DNA of 64,000 nucleotides from Symbiodinium natans (GCA_905221605.1 CAJNDS010002676.1:241001-305000), one strand, 5' to 3'; positions 1-37,490 are shown, counted from the first letter of the stretch. Notes: generated by a model from the sequence alone, not told the origin. Numbers and translations: made by a program.

Positions 1-424
1 CCAAACCCCAAACCCCAAACCCCAAACCCCCCCCAACCCTAAACCCTAAACCCTTCGAGGCAGGGGGCGCCCACGAGCATTGGAGCAGAGGCAGATGGCC
101 CCACCTTAGGGTTTTCTTGCTGGATTAGGGTTTAGGGTTCAGGGTCTGGGGTCTAGGGTTTAGGGTTCAGGGTTTCGGGTTTAGGGGCTTTGAGGCTTAG
201 AGGCTTGGCGGGCTTTGGGGACTTAGGGGTTTAGGGGTTGAGCGTTGATAGCTTAGGGTTGAGAGGTGTAGGGGTTCGGCTTGAGAGGCTTCACAAAGGT
301 TGAGTTTCACTCAAAGCCTCAGAGCGGCCCGGGGCATCGACGTAGTTTCAACCGTGTGGCAGGAGACTGAGTATACATAACGGATAGGGTTGAGGGTTTA
401 GGGTTTAGGGTTTAGGGATTATAG

Positions 425-541
425 TAGAAGCCAAAAAGTTGGAAACTCAGTAGCCTCAATCCCTAAGAGTAAAGTATAGGGAATCCCAGCACTCTTTGTC
501 CTCAAAAAGGTTTCCAACGTTTTGGGGTTTACTGTAGACCT
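425..541. mobile_element. Family 4 inverted-repeat element
   Basis: CCAAAAAGTTGGAAACTCAG at the left is inverted against GGTTTCCAACGTTTTGGGGT at the right, followed by TTACTGTAGACC; about 115 bp. Confidence 0.65.
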
Positions 542-2056
542 CAGGCACAAGGAGAACGAACATGATCTCACCGGGAAGGCCTGGGCCTAAGCCATCCTGG
601 GACCTACCTTGGACCCCTAAGGTTGTACCCTTGGGATTTTGGGACTTCACGATGTCGTGAACGAATTTGAATCATGTATCCCATGTGTCAGTCTCTGTGT
701 CAGTGCATCATGCCGATTACAACAACGCACTGCGATCAACAACTGCAACAACAACACAACGCACATGCAAAGCACAGGTCAACTGTGACATTTGCAGCAG
801 CTACACTGTCACCACACCACAAAAGCCACGTACACTCAAAACACCCCAATTGTTTTCAAACCCTAAACCCTCAACCCTAGCATCCCTAAACCCTAAACCC
901 TAAACCCTAAACCCTAAACCCCAAACCCCAAACCCTAAACCCTAAACCCTAGCATCCCCAAACCCTGAATCTCTCCCCCCCCCCCTCCGTCTCTAAGAAA
1001 AGCCCTTAGACCTGCCCCGGAAGTCGAAGCCTTCAACCCTAAACCCTAAACCCGAAACCCTAAGCCCTAAGCCCTAAGCCCTAAACCCTAAACCCTAAAC
1101 CCTAAACCCTAAACCCTAACCCTAAACACCAAACCCTAAAATGCCTTTCTGAGCCCCGAGCTTCGTTCAAGGGCCGCCCCTCCTTGGCATGGTAGGGTTT
1201 AGGCTTTAGGGTTTGGGGTTTCGGGTTTCGGGTTTGGGGTTTAGGGTTTGGGGTTTAGGGTCTGGGGGTTTGGGGTTTGGGGTTTAGGGTTTGGGGTTGA
1301 GGGCTTAGGGTTGAGGGTTTAGGGTTTGGGGTTGAGGGCTTAGGGTTGAGGGTTTAGGGTTTGGGGTTGAGGGCTTAGGGTGGAGGGTTTTGGGTTTGGG
1401 GTTGAGGGCTTAGGGGTGGTCTTGTAGTGCTTTGAGGCGCGGCTGCCCAGGAGTTCTCTGACGAAGAAGGGGTGTCCACTTTTTGTTTCTGCTTGAAGGG
1501 GTTTCGAAGGGAGCCCAACCCCCCCCCCCCCCCCCCCCCCCCCCCGAACCCTAGACCCCTAAACTCCTACACCCCTAAACCCCAAACCCTAAACCCTAAA
1601 CCCCCAAACCGTAAACCTTAAACCCTGAACCCCTACACGTAAACCTACGCATTCGACAAACCGGGGATTCCAGAATTCCCCTTAGAGGGGCCCTTATGTG
1701 GTTGTCCCTAAACCCTAAACCCTAAACCCGAAACCCTAAACCCTAAACCTTAAACCCTAGTAGCCAAGGGGCCCCTTCTAGCGGCGCCGTGGCGCTCATG
1801 GCCTGAAGTGCACCCGCCTTCGCCCACTACGTCCGTCGGTGGAGCCGAAGCTTCGGGCGTTGGGAAGGGTTTAGGGTTTAGGGTTTCGGGTTTAGGGTTT
1901 AGGGTTTAGGGTTTCGGGTTTCGGGTTTCGGGTTTAGGCTTCGGCTAAGGGCACGCAAGCGGACAGAGTTCCGCGCTTGGCGAGCAGGATTGAGAATCAC
2001 GAATGTTCTACCCCTAAGACGCAAGCCCTAAACCCTGAACAGTAAACCCTAAACCC

Positions 2057-2104
2057 CATTATAATCCCTATTAAGGACTGCTACCCTAAGGGGGAACATC
2101 CCAA
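2057..2104. mobile_element. Family 1 element, right half only
   Basis: ATAATCCCTATTAAGGACTG CTACCCTAAGGGGGAACATC CC matches the right half of the family; the left half is replaced by CCCTAAA units. Confidence 0.65.
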
Positions 2105-3336
2105 GATTTGTAGAACTCAGGTGTTCAGGGAAGTTTCACACCATCCTCAGCACGAGCGGAAGCCTCGCGCATGCCTGCACCCCGGGGTTTAGGGTTTAGG
2201 GTTTAGGGTTTAGGGTTTAGGGTTTAGGGTTTAGGGTTTAGGGTTTAGGGTTCAGGCCTCACTTCCAGCAATGGCTACGGGTACGGGCTTGGCTCTAAAC
2301 TCGGATCAGCTTGTGGGGAGGGGACCCCTCATCAGGGAACTCCTCCATCAATCACAACCTTCCTAGGGCAGCCCCCACCTACCTCCAGAGAACCTAAGCA
2401 ACCAAACTTAGTGCTTAGGGCTGAGGGTCGAGGGTACAAACCCGAAGCTTAGATGCCTATACACAGCTATAGAGGTCTATATACGAAAACACGTACACAT
2501 ACATACACATATTATATATATATATATATATATATGTTTTTTTTGCTTTCCTATATGTGTTTTCTTCATTTACTTGAATTGAGGGGCCAGGCCACAGTTT
2601 ATGCGGTTAAGGGCTTCGCCTGTGTAGCTAAGCAACCGGCAGGATTCTCCACAGTTTAGGGTTTAGGGTTTAGGGTTTAGGGCTTATTGCCTGAATCTCT
2701 GATTACATCAACAAATAGGGCTTGAGGTTAATAGGTCTTGGGGCTTAAGTTTTTGGGGCAGCTCTTGCACTGGCACGTATGCTGAGACTTCGCAGCATGC
2801 GTCCGGCGTGATTCGATGGCTCCACCATTGAATGTACAAACGCATGCGCTTGCGAGCACGAGTGTCGACGAGCCTATTTGCAGCCCTACACCTTGTTGCC
2901 TGAACCCTATACCCTGAACCCTAAACCTTGAACCCTGAACCCTATACCCTGAACCCTAAGCCTTGAATCTGAGCCCTCAGCACTAAACTCCCTTCAAGAA
3001 CGTCAATCCTGGATTGTGGTTGATTCTGGGTGTAGATATGTACTCGTACGGCCGATCACTCATGTTTGAGCTTGGGGTTTGGGTTAATCATGCCCCACAA
3101 CCCCGAAGCATGCATATTAATCCACGGGCCTCTACGCGCCTTGTTCCAACTACTTCCTACCCGAAAGAAGGCACACAAGCAAGTCTTGAATCAGGAGCTA
3201 GGGTTCAGGGTGATCTTGGGCCATAGGGTTTAGGGTTTAGGGTTTAGGGTAGTACAGGATCCCAAAAAAAACGTAGCGGAGGGAAATCTAAAAAAACCGT
3301 TGGCCCTGTTGGCACCTTGGGTGTTACCACCCTAAC

Positions 3337-3418
3337 CTTGGGATGTTCCCCCTTGTGCTAGCAGTCCTTACTAGGGATGACAGTAGGGGATACGAAAATC
3401 CCTATTAAGGACTCTCCC
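3337..3418. mobile_element. Family 1 element, left half plus internal part
   Basis: CTTGGGATGTTCCCCCTTGT GCTAGCAGTCCTTA at the left and TCCCTATTAAGGACT at the right. The outer right end is missing and CCCTAAA units follow at once. Confidence 0.65.
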
Positions 3419-3679
3419 AGCCCCTAAACCCTAAACCCCAAACCCCAAACCCCAAACCCCAAACCCTAAACCCTAAACCCTAAACCTAACCCACCAAAAC
3501 GTAGACTTCGGCCCACGCCAGCTAGGGGGAAGTGCCTCGACGTTGTGGGGCGAGGGGAATCATTCGAAAGGCTTTTCGCCCCCCTAAACCCTAAACCCTA
3601 AACCCTAAACCCTAAACCCTACGGTGCTTTTAAAAGCTGAGACCGGATTTTGGTTCAACATAGGGGATGTAAAACCCTG

Positions 3680-3882
3680 AGTCTTCGGGTAGTTACATGG
3701 TCAAACAAATATATATATATATGTATATACATATACATATATATATATTGGCCCTTAAGTGGGGAACCCTTATAGACCCTATATGTACCCTATGAAACCC
3801 ACGGGGCCCAGACTTCGGCCCAGACTTCAAAAACCCTGTAAAGAAGGTACGGGACCATACCTAGACTCCCCTTAGAACCTCA
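3680..3882. mobile_element. Family 2 element with (TA)n insertion
   Basis: The left end TCTTCGGGTAGTTACATGGT C (3680-3701) is followed by (AT)n to about 3750, then the family interior and a GGTACGGGACCATACCTAGA right end. Confidence 0.65.
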
Positions 3883-4089
3883 ACAAAAGAATGTGTTTAA
3901 TATCCTCTTGGGTTTTACATAAACAAAAATAATTCCCAAGGGGGATATAGACATGTAACTTCCCTCAAACTGAGCCCTGACCCCTGAAACATCTTGCGGG
4001 CTTCGGGTTTGTAGCGTTCAGGGTTTGCAGGGTTTTTGTAAGGCTTGCAGGGCTTATGGGTTTGTGGGTTTGGTAGGGGTGTCGATTCC

Positions 4090-4199
4090 CTCTGTGCGTC
4101 GGCGTCCCGAAAGCGGTCGCCGCCCGAAAGCTGCACGGCACTCGTGGGCAGGCGCAGGCACGTGCGGCCAATGCTGGATGCGATTTCCTCCAGGCCGGC
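4090..4199 (-). CDS. Candidate exon of an unrelated gene, AGLEEIASSIGRTCLRLPTS
   Basis: After AAAG|GCC the frame stays open for about 37 codons (AGLEEIASSIGRTCLRLPTS, then AVQLSGGDRFRDADAQ). The island is GC-rich and lacks repeats. Its downstream end is unclear. It lies about 2.6 kb beyond the copy B stop on the same strand, so it could belong to the next gene. Confidence 0.35.
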
Positions 4200-5148
4200 C
4201 TTTGTACTTTGGAAGCATGCAGAACCACACGGCCAAAACAGGACGACCTCGGATTTGACCAGTGAAATCCTACCAGGCCCCAAACCCCAAACCTGCAAGC
4301 CCTCTTCAGCCCATGAGAAGCATGACAGATTTGGGGTTTAGGGTCTATAGGGTTTAATTATGGGGGGGGCGGTTTAGGGCTAAGCCCTAAACCCAAACCT
4401 TGAGGGGTTTGGGGTTCAGGGTGTGGGCTCTAATTTGGCGCCAGGGTGGTGGAGGGCTATGGACAGAGAAGGAATGGGCGCAGTAGGACTCGAGGGATAT
4501 TATGGCAGCTGAGGTTTTGGGGGCTACAGTGGGGGGCTTCTACGATTCTACGCCATTTGGGTTCAGGCACGAAGCTTTAGAAAACAAACTATGAGTACAA
4601 CGAGGGTCGTTCTGCCGGCTAGTCGTCCAAACCCCAGAGTCCGGTTCCAGCAGCCTAGAGAAGGAACCCTGAACCACCATAAAGCCCTAAGCCCCAAACG
4701 GGGCCTAAACCCTATAACCCTAGACCCCCACCATAAACCCGAAGCCCTAAACCCTAAACCCTAAACCCTAAACCCTAAACCCTAAACCCTAAACCCTAAT
4801 CCAGCAAGAAACTGGCCCTGAACCCCATAACCCTAAACCCTACACCACCTTGAGCCCTAAGGTAGGTTTTGGGCATCCTGAAAGGCATTCTGGACCCTAC
4901 ACCCTAAGCCTGCGAAGCCTACGGAAACCAATCCCTGAGCCCTTTCCACTGTTAGAGGGTTTCAGGGTTTAGGGTTTAGGGCTAAACCTAGACCCCTAAA
5001 CCCTCAAAAAAAAAACAAACTCCAAAACCTTGAGCCCCAAAACGTTATAAGCCCTTTAGCCTAAACCCTAAACACCCCTAGAGGCCCTTGAGATCCCAAC
5101 GGTCACAAGCCTTAGAGATCCCTGAACCCGAGTACTTCGTCACAAACT
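4200..5148. repeat. Degenerate telomere-like DNA
   Basis: A clean CCCTAAA tract at 4735-4800, with diverged units and short unique spacers around it. No gene seen. Confidence 0.8.
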
Positions 5149-5454
5149 TCAATGTTTTTGGCACATGTGCCGTGCACACAATTTGACAAGCGCCGGGTGT
5201 TTGTTCCTCCGACAGCAGCTGCAACGGTTGTCTACGGGTCTAGAACCACGCCGTCGGAACTGACGAGGACACCGGAGCAATGTGAGGGAATGGAGCTGTC
5301 GGATTCCACAAAGAAACGGCGCTCGCACCAAAACTCGCGACGCGCGGAACAGCCCCCCGAGTCTCTGTTGCCCAGGAACCCCTCCTGGTTTCATGTCACC
5401 AGGAAGGATCGAGAGCCCTCCCAGCGACGTTTTCGCCCACCTGGGAAGGTTTAG
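5149..5454. other. Non-repetitive island of about 300 bp, open on both strands
   Basis: Open frames of 100 codons (plus) and 81 codons (minus) overlap here. Neither shows motifs I recognise. It may hold an exon, but there is no second copy to test it against. Confidence 0.25.
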
Positions 5455-6788
5455 GGTTTAGGGTTTAGGGTTTAGGGTTTAGGGTTTGGGGTTTAGGGTT
5501 TAGGGTCTAGGGTCTAGGGTTTAGGGTTTAGGGTTTAGGGTTTAGGGGTTAGGGGTTTAGGGTTCTTAGGATCTACCTGGCAACCCCCAACCCAACCTAC
5601 CATTTTGTCGATGTGCTGCTTCTTTTCGAGGGGGGGGGGGGGGGGGGGGGGGGGGAGGACCTACTGATTTGCAGGCAGTGGTGCCAGCTTTGGGTTTAGT
5701 ATTTAGTTGCAGGGCTCTTCGGGGGGTCATAGGACCCTAAACCCTAAACCCTAAACCCTAAACCCTAAACCCTAAACCCTAAACCCTAAACCCTAAACCC
5801 TAAACCCTAAACCCTAAACCCTAAACCCTAGGGTACCTAGCAACCTGAAGGGAGTCGTGGGGAGTATTAGGGAACCTTGGTTGTCATCCCCCTGATACCC
5901 CCCCCTCCTTTCAGGACCCGAGAACTTAGGGGTTCCGAAGACTAAGGAGGGACCCAGGTTTAGGGTTTAGGGTTTAGGGTTTAGGGTTTAGGGTCTAGGG
6001 TTTAGGGTTTAGGGTTTAGGGTTTAGGGTTTGGGGTTTAGGGTTTCGGGTTTAGGGTTTAGGGTTTAGGGTTTAGGGTTTAGGGTTTAGGGTTTAGGGTT
6101 TAGGGTTTGGGATTTGGGACCCTTATAAGGGACCTTAGGGGTTATCTGGGGGATATTTAAGGCTGCTTAGATAGGGATTACGTAAGGTATATCTAGGGGT
6201 AAAAAAGGGGAATCAGAGTAATCGTCCTCCTTATACCCCTTAGGGGTTGTTCAACAAGGCCTCGAGATCACAATAAGCAGTTTGGACACTTCGCAGTGTG
6301 GGGGTCCGGTCACAGCAAATGCAGCCAACTAACCTACCACGGGCCCGCGACCCTAGACCCTAAACCCGGTTTAGGGTTTAGGGTTTAGGGTTTAGGGTTT
6401 AAGGGTTAAGGGTTAAGGGTTAAGGGTTTAGGGTTTAGGGTTTTGACCCTCAACCCTAAAATTCGGTCCCTTAATCTCATGCGGAGCCCTAGATAAAGGG
6501 CAACTACCCCAAAAGAGGGTCCATTTACCTACGCGGTCGACTTTCCGGAACACCCTCCCCCCAAACAAAACCCAAAGGCCGAAACGACCTGAGGTTTGGG
6601 GTTTAGGTCTTATAGGGTTTAGGCTTCTAGGGTTTAGAAGTTCTAGGGTTCCAGGGTTCCAGGGTTCCAGGGTTCTAGGGTTCTAGATTTCCAGGGTTCT
6701 AACCTAAACTCTGAACCCTGAACCCTGAACCCTGAACCCTAAACCCTGAACCCTAAACCCTTTAGGGTTTCGGGGTCTTCCCGGCCTC
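5455..6788. repeat. Telomere-like tracts with a G-run
   Basis: TTTAGGG at 5448-5565, a G-run at about 5631-5655, CCCTAAA at 5733-5830, TTTAGGG at 5955-6115 and at 6367-6444. Unique spacers between them show no coding pattern. Confidence 0.85.
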
Positions 6789-31517
<24,729 letters not shown>

Positions 31518-31746
31518 TGCGAGTGGCCACCGTTTTTTTCGATCGACGTTGAGGTTTTCAGGGGCCCGAGCATTCTATGCATGCCTTCAACCCCAAAACC
31601 CCAAGCCCGAAACCCCCCTAAGAATAACTCCGCGCACCCCAAACGTATACCCCCAAACACATAAAAGGAGAATATGGGGAAAGATTCTTCCGTACCCCTG
31701 AATTTCTTGTCAGGGGTATGCCCCAAGGGGTCTTATGCCTTCAACC

Positions 31747-31871
31747 CCGAAAAGGGAACCCCTTAAGTACCCCTTATATACCCTATACAATCCAAGGGCC
31801 CATACTTCAGAACCCTTTGTAGGAGGTATGGGACCATCTTAAGGGCCGGGGCCCGTAACTACCCTTAGAAA
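31747..31871. mobile_element. Family 2 element, left end eroded
   Basis: The interior CAAGGGCCCATACTTCAGAA and right end TGGGACCATCTTAAGGGCC to GTAACTACCCTTAG are present. The family's left end is not clear. Confidence 0.65.
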
Positions 31872-33951
31872 ACTTTAAACCCTAAACCCTAAACCCTAAA
31901 CCCCAAACCCTAAACCCTAAACCCTAAACCCTAAACCGTCAACCTCAGACACCTAAGCCTTTCAAACTCCTGCGAGCGCAACTGCTAGGAAGAAATACCC
32001 TTAAGCAGGCAGGTATGTAGTTGGCCAAGTAGTTCATTGTATGGTATGGGTACCCTAAACCCTAAACCCTAAACCCTAAACCCTAAACCCTAAACCCTAA
32101 ACCCTAAAAAAACTTCCCATAGTTCCCTCAACTCCCAAAACCCTCCAGTCATGAACCCCAGGCCCAGAATCCCATACCCAACCCTCACCCGGGGGACGGT
32201 CAAAGACCTCAACGCCTGAGGGTTTAGGGTTTAGGGTTTAGGGTTTAGGGTTTAGGGTTTAGGGTTTAGGGTTTAGGGTTTAGGGTTTAGGGCCCACCGG
32301 TCCAAGTATGGCTTTCGGGTTTGGGGCTTACGGTAAACCCTTCGAGTTTAGGATTTAGGGTCTAGGCCTTAGTAGGGTTTTGCCCTGACTTAAGCTATCT
32401 TCCTTAAGCTGAAAGAGGAAGCTAACATGATGTAAGGAATCTTCCTTAAACAACGATGAGCCCTTAAACTACGATTTGCCTAAGAACCCCCCTCAACAAG
32501 ATGAAAAATCATCTTGCTTGTAAGGGCAATATGGGGATTACTTATCTGTTATTTGGGAGGGGGGGTACTTAAGCAAATAGAAGCAGACTGTTGCCCAAAG
32601 AGCCCAAAACCTCTTAATTAAGCAACATACCTTCAATCATATTAAGGATCCCCATATCGAGGGGGATTGGGCCCTTTGGGTATCTGCAACCTTAAACCCT
32701 AAACCCTACACTCTAAACCCTAAACCCTGATGAACCCCGAACCCTAAACCCCAAACCCCAAACCCTAAACCCTGATGAACCCTGAACCCTAAACCCCAAA
32801 CCCTAAACCTCCACCCGGACACCCGGACAGCTCTCCGCCCAGACACCCTCAGCCCTCATCATGGTTTAGGGTTTAGGGTTTAGGGTTTAGGGTTTGGGGT
32901 TTAGGGTTTAGGGTTTATACAGGGCTTAGGGTTTAGGATTTAGGGTTTAGGGTTTAGGGTTTAGGGATGGGCTTCCCTACTACCCTCTCTATGCTACCCC
33001 CACTAGGTCCCCCCCTGTGACAACCTCCCGAAGCCTAAGCTAAACCCTAAAGGGTTTAGGGTTTAGGGCTTAGGGCTTAGGGTTTAGGGGAAAGCCAAGT
33101 CGCTTCGACGAGAATCCCAGGGCTTGGGGATAGGCAATCCTGCGAGAGAGCAGCCGATTCTCGGGGTTTAGGGTTTAGGGTTTGGGGTTTAGGGTTTAGG
33201 GTTTATGGCAGTTTAGGGTTTAGGGTTTAGGGTGTTAAGGTGTAGGGTTCGGGTTCAGGGTTACGGGCCTTGTGCGGTTTTCGGCTAAGGCTCTCGGGGC
33301 TGTTACATGGACCCTTTGCCTGGAGCTTCCCTACGTCGCCTGTTTCCCTAAGTCGACTGTTTCCCTAAACCCTAAAGGGCTTCACTATACTGAACTTGGA
33401 GCCCTGGCAAACCCTAGGGTTTAGGGTTTAGGGTTCAGGGTTTAGGGTATTTCCAAGTATCCCTAAGTTAAGTAAGAGAGGTCGATTCGTGGGTGACAGA
33501 ACCCCAAAACCTGAACCTTAAAGGTGTGATTTAGGGGTGGGGTTCAGGCTTTAGGGTTCGGGGTATATGTGCTCTATTGTAGCGCTGAACCCGAACGAAC
33601 GCTGCTACAACCCTCAAACCCCTCAATGCTCTCAACTCTCACCCCTCATTCTCTAAACCCCTAGAACCTCCCCTTACCTACACCCACAACCGTGAAACCA
33701 GAACCCTAAACCCCAAACCCCCCAAAAGGTACCTGCGCAGTTCGCTAAACTAGGGCTCCTAACTTGGGTTGTATAGGGTAGGTAAGGGATATATCAGGGG
33801 TCCCCTGTTAAGGGGACCCCTTGCTACGGGACCATGCAACTAACCCTAAACCCTAAACCCCAAACCCTAAACCCTAAACCCGGAAACCCTAAACCCTAAA
33901 CCCCAAACCCTAAACCAACTCCCAGAAGAGAACTGCCCACTTGCACCCTAC
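31872..33951. repeat. Upstream of copy B
   Basis: CCCTAAA 31874-31935 and 32052-32105, TTTAGGG 32220-32292, a family 3 element, mixed tracts 32695-33260, then unique spacers. No coding islands recognised apart from 33952-34008. Confidence 0.75.
32466..32590. mobile_element. Family 3 inverted-repeat element
   Basis: ACTACGATTTGCCTAAGAAC CCCCC at the left; GGGGGGTACTTAAGCAAATA GAAG at the right. A TTGCTTGTAAGGGCAATATG interior segment is shared with the 43633 copy. Confidence 0.7.
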
Positions 33952-34008
33952 GGATGTGGTCTTTGCCACCGCGCCGGCCACCAGCAGAAGGGCGCCACCC
34001 GCACCAGC
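33952..34008 (-). CDS. Possible signal-peptide exon, AGAGGALLLVAGAVAKTTS
   Basis: 57 nt open frame with acceptor CGAG|GCT and donor TCC|GTAGGG. The LLLVAGAVA core resembles a signal-peptide hydrophobic stretch. It lies 2.4 kb upstream of copy B on the same strand and could be its 5' exon, but there is no counterpart upstream of copy A inside the window to confirm it. Confidence 0.35.
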
Positions 34009-36121
34009 CTCGGCTTTCTTTAGGGTTTAGGGTTTAGGGTTTAGGGTTTAGGGTTTAGGGTTTAGGGTTTTAATTAGGGTTTAGGGTTTAGCGTTTAGCG
34101 TTTAGGGTTTAGGGTTTAGGGTTTAGGGTTCCAAATCTGGGCCCTTGATTTGGGTCCCTCAGTTGATATATAAAAAATATATGGTGATTACTCTAAATTC
34201 TGGTCCCTTTCGGGTTCCTTCTTACAAGGCGGCCCCTCTTGGGTAGGGTGCCCAAAACGGGACCATAACTTAGAGAAGTGACCAGATCACGGGCCCATAC
34301 TTCGGATCCCGATTTTAGGGTTTAGGGGTTTAGGGGTTTAGGGGTTTAGGGTTTAGGGTTTAGGGTTTAGGGTTTAGGGTTTAGGGTTTAGGAGTTAGGG
34401 TTTAGGGTCCACACTAAGCACCCAGAGTTCCAACCTCCGCGGGTTCAGGGCTGAGGGAATGGGGGTTTGGGCTTCGGACTTCTCAGCCTCCTGTGGCCGA
34501 GAGACCGCAAGAGGAGGTTTAGGGTTTAGGGTTAGGGTTTAGGGTTTAGGGTTTAGGGTTTAGGGTTTAGGGTTTAGGGTTTAGGGTTTAGGGTTTAGGG
34601 TTTAGGGTTAGGTTTAGGGTTTAGGGTTTAGGGTTTAGGGTTTAGGGTTTAGGGTTTAGGGTTTAGGGTTTAGGGTTTAGGGTTTAGGGTTTAGGGTTTA
34701 GGGTTTAGGGTGTAGGGTGCAGGGTGTAGGGTTTAGGGTTTTGAATTTGGGGGATTTAGAGAGCGAGAGGGGGCGGGGGACCCTTTTTGGTTTACAGAGG
34801 CTTCTAAGGGGCCCGAAACCCTAAAGAATGAGAATCAGGGCCTGCTCTGGGTCATAGTAAATAAACATAGGGTTCAACCTTGAAACCAATTCTAACGCCC
34901 ACCCCCTTCAAGTAAAAAGAATCTACTACGTATCACAATCCTACTTTTATACAATGTCCCGAAGACTTTGCGGCTTGGCGAGTATTGATGTTCAGTGGAG
35001 GGAGGCTGACAATCAGGCTTCGAGGTACACTTAATGACGTAAGGTTCAGGGTTTCGGGTTTAAAAGGTTCACGGCTTAGAGTTTAGGGCTCCAGGGTTTT
35101 GGGTGTAGGGTCCAGGCCCCCCCCCCCCCCCCCCGCCCCCGCGCACCCCCGAAGACCCGACAGTTAAAGCAGCCCGGGGGGCAAAGTACCAGCGGGAGCG
35201 CGACAGCCGAGGTGCCTTTCTGCTGTTTCAGGGCTTCGGACAGCCAGCTGGATAAACCCGAAAATCCTAACACCCTCCTAAACCCCAAACACAAAACACA
35301 CTCAAGCCCTAAAGCCTGAAAACTCTCTAGAAGACCCCTGCCAAGGCGGGAAAGCCGTATAGAAGCGTTTAGAATTTCATGGGACCCCCAAATGAGCGAC
35401 TTCAGAGAACTCCAAGACCCCGAAAGCTCTAAAGACATACCCTAAACTACTAATTGCTCAAGAACCCCCTCCAAAAAACAAACATAATAATCCGCATATT
35501 ATATTGCCCTAATGAGGAAAATGTTTTGAAATTGTTCAAGAGCAAATATTTGTAAAGCTCTAAGGCCCTGCCCTAAAACCCTGACACCCTGAAACCCTCA
35601 AACCCTGTGGACACCAGAGTTCCCATGGACCAACGACACGAAGCTAAGAGACGATGCTTTGGGGTTGAGGGTTGTGGGTCTCCAAACCCTAGTTAAACCC
35701 TAAACCCTAAACCCGGTCGTGGGTTTTGGGTTGAGTCTTGAGGCGCGAAGACACCCAGTCCCTGCAGCTGAGGGCGGCGCAGGCAAACAAACCAAGCTTC
35801 TAGAGATCATTAAATAGATCATTAAACCCTAAACCCTCAACCCTAAACAATAAACCCTAAACCTTAAACCGCCCTCGACTCCCCACAAGAAAGGTCGCCC
35901 TGAAACCATGAGAGCCCGAACTCCAAACCCCCCAATCCCTAAACCCTGAAACCCTGAAACCCCGAAACCCTGAAACCCTGAAACCCTGAAACCCTGAAAC
36001 CCTGCAACCCTGAAACCCTAAATCCTAAACCCTAAACCCTAAAACCTAAACCCTAAACCCTAAACCCTAAACCCTAAACCCTAAACCCTAAACCCTGGCC
36101 TCCCTATCCCCTCCCCAGCAC
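34009..36121. repeat. Intergenic telomere-like DNA
   Basis: TTTAGGG at 34020-34130, 34315-34410 and a long tract 34516-34735. A unique block 34740-35700 holds a family 3 element and a C-run at 35117-35134. An 8-mer CCCTGAAA array spans 35938-36015 and CCCTAAA 36018-36097. A 120-codon minus frame (35076-35438) has no recognisable features. Confidence 0.75.
35442..35560. mobile_element. Family 3 inverted-repeat element
   Basis: ACTACTAATTGCTCAAGAAC CCCCT at the left and TGTTCAAGAGCAAATATTTG at the right, with an ATTGCCCTAATGAGG interior. Confidence 0.7.
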
Positions 36122-36163
36122 CTGCACCCTGAGGAGTTGGTCATACTCCACTTCCGAAGGGCC
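36122..36163 (-). CDS. Candidate orphan exon, GPSEVEYDQLLRVQ
   Basis: A 42-nt island bounded by GCAG|GGC and CAG|GTGCTG between telomere-like tracts, with a clean coding frame. The gene it belongs to is unknown; it could be an upstream exon of copy B. Confidence 0.3.
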
Positions 36164-37361
36164 CTGCAAAGGGTGCTTTTTTGTTGGGGTCTGGGACCCG
36201 AAGCCCGAAACCTGGAATGTGGGGTTTAGGGTTTAGGATTTCGGGTTTAGGGTTGAGCCCCAAACCCGAACCCAACCCTGAACCCTGTATATACCGAAAG
36301 CCTAAACTCTAAACCCTATATAAACCCGAAACCTGTGGTTTCAGAGCGTTCATCGGGAAGCTTGCAGAAAGGTTTGAACTGATGGGACTTGGGCGTGCGG
36401 ATTTTGGGCTTACGGGATTTGTAGGGTTTGTAGCTACAGGGCCCATACGGCCTTTCTGGTTCTCCCCAGGGGAAAAGGGTTTGGGGATGTTTGTTGTATC
36501 GAACTCAGCTGCTGCTGAACTTCGGGTACTAGGGCAACTGTTTCGGAATTTATGTATGTATGCATATCTGTGTGTATGTATATATATATATATATGTATA
36601 TATATTTCTATTTATATGTCTATTATTTGTCTACTACTTATATGTATTTATGTTTATTCATGATGTGCGTGTACATATATATATATATATACATATACGT
36701 GGGCTTCGGGACTAGAGTTTGGGGCTGACCCAGCACACCACTTTTGTGGTACCTAGACCCATAAAGGGTGCACCATACTGCAACGGTTTAGGGTTTAGGG
36801 TTAGGGTTTTGGGTTTAGGTATCAGGGTTCAGGGCTTAGGGTTAGCAAGACCCGAAAACCAAAATCGTCAGCCCGCCTGGGTCATCGCCATCGAGCACTG
36901 TAGCACCGAGCTGAGTATGTCAAAGCAAGCTCGTGTGCTGATGGCGGCGGTAACATGTCAGGTCCGATAAGCAGAGGCTTAGGGGCCCTAAACCCCAAAC
37001 CCTTAACCCTAAACCCTAAACCTGGGCTGGGGGGGGGGAGCGGGCTGCTGGGGTTTGAGGGCCTGGGGGTTGGGGCCCTAGGATTCCACGGTTAAACGCC
37101 ACATTCAGGGTTTAGGGTTTAAGGTTTAGGGTTTAGGGTTTAGGGTTTAGGGTTTAGGGTTTAGGGTTTAGGGTTTAGGGGGGGGTCTCAAGGCTTGTGG
37201 CTTGGGATCGTGGTTTGGTTGTACAAGGCTGAGGTTCAAGGCTTTGGTGAAGCCCTGCAGACAAAGGCCCCGAAGTTGAAAACCTAAAACCCTAAACCCG
37301 AAACCCTAAACCCTAAAACCTAAACCCTAAACCCTAAACCCTAAACCCTCAGCTCTACACT
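36164..37361. repeat. Intergenic mixed repeats
   Basis: Degenerate tracts, (TA)n with ATGT variants at 36555-36700, TTTAGGG at 37108-37180 and CCCTAAA at 37283-37350. No gene seen. Confidence 0.75.
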
Positions 37362-37490
37362 CTCAGGGTAGTTACATGGTCCCCCTTAGTATAGGCCCTT
37401 AAACCCTATACAAATTTCAAGGGCCCATACATCAGAACCCTTTTAAGGAGGTTGGGGACCATGTTAAGGCCCGGTGAGACTACCCTCAGA
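37362..37490. mobile_element. Family 2 inverted-repeat element
   Basis: CTCAGGGTAGTTACATGGTC at the left is inverted against GGACCATGTTAAGGCCC and GACTACCCTCAG at the right; about 125 bp. The interior has CAAGGGCCCATACATCAGAA, shared with copies at 19061, 31747 and 3680. Confidence 0.75.

Larger units (their letters stand above)
1..4089. repeat. Telomere-like repeat zone downstream of copy B
   Basis: Alternating CCCTAAA and TTTAGGG tracts, many degenerate (CCCCAAA, TTTGGGG, TTTCGGG). Clear tracts are at 853-970, 1035-1140, 2185-2253, 3424-3490 and 3583-3620. C-runs lie near 970 and at 1519-1545, and (TA)n runs near 2513-2535 and 3710-3750. Inverted-repeat elements are listed separately. I see no gene. 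Confidence 0.9.

Noticed and set aside
1-57. A true chromosome end at the window start
   Set aside because: The repeats are degenerate, short and interrupted, and similar tracts in both orientations run through the whole window. A terminal array should be long and in one orientation.
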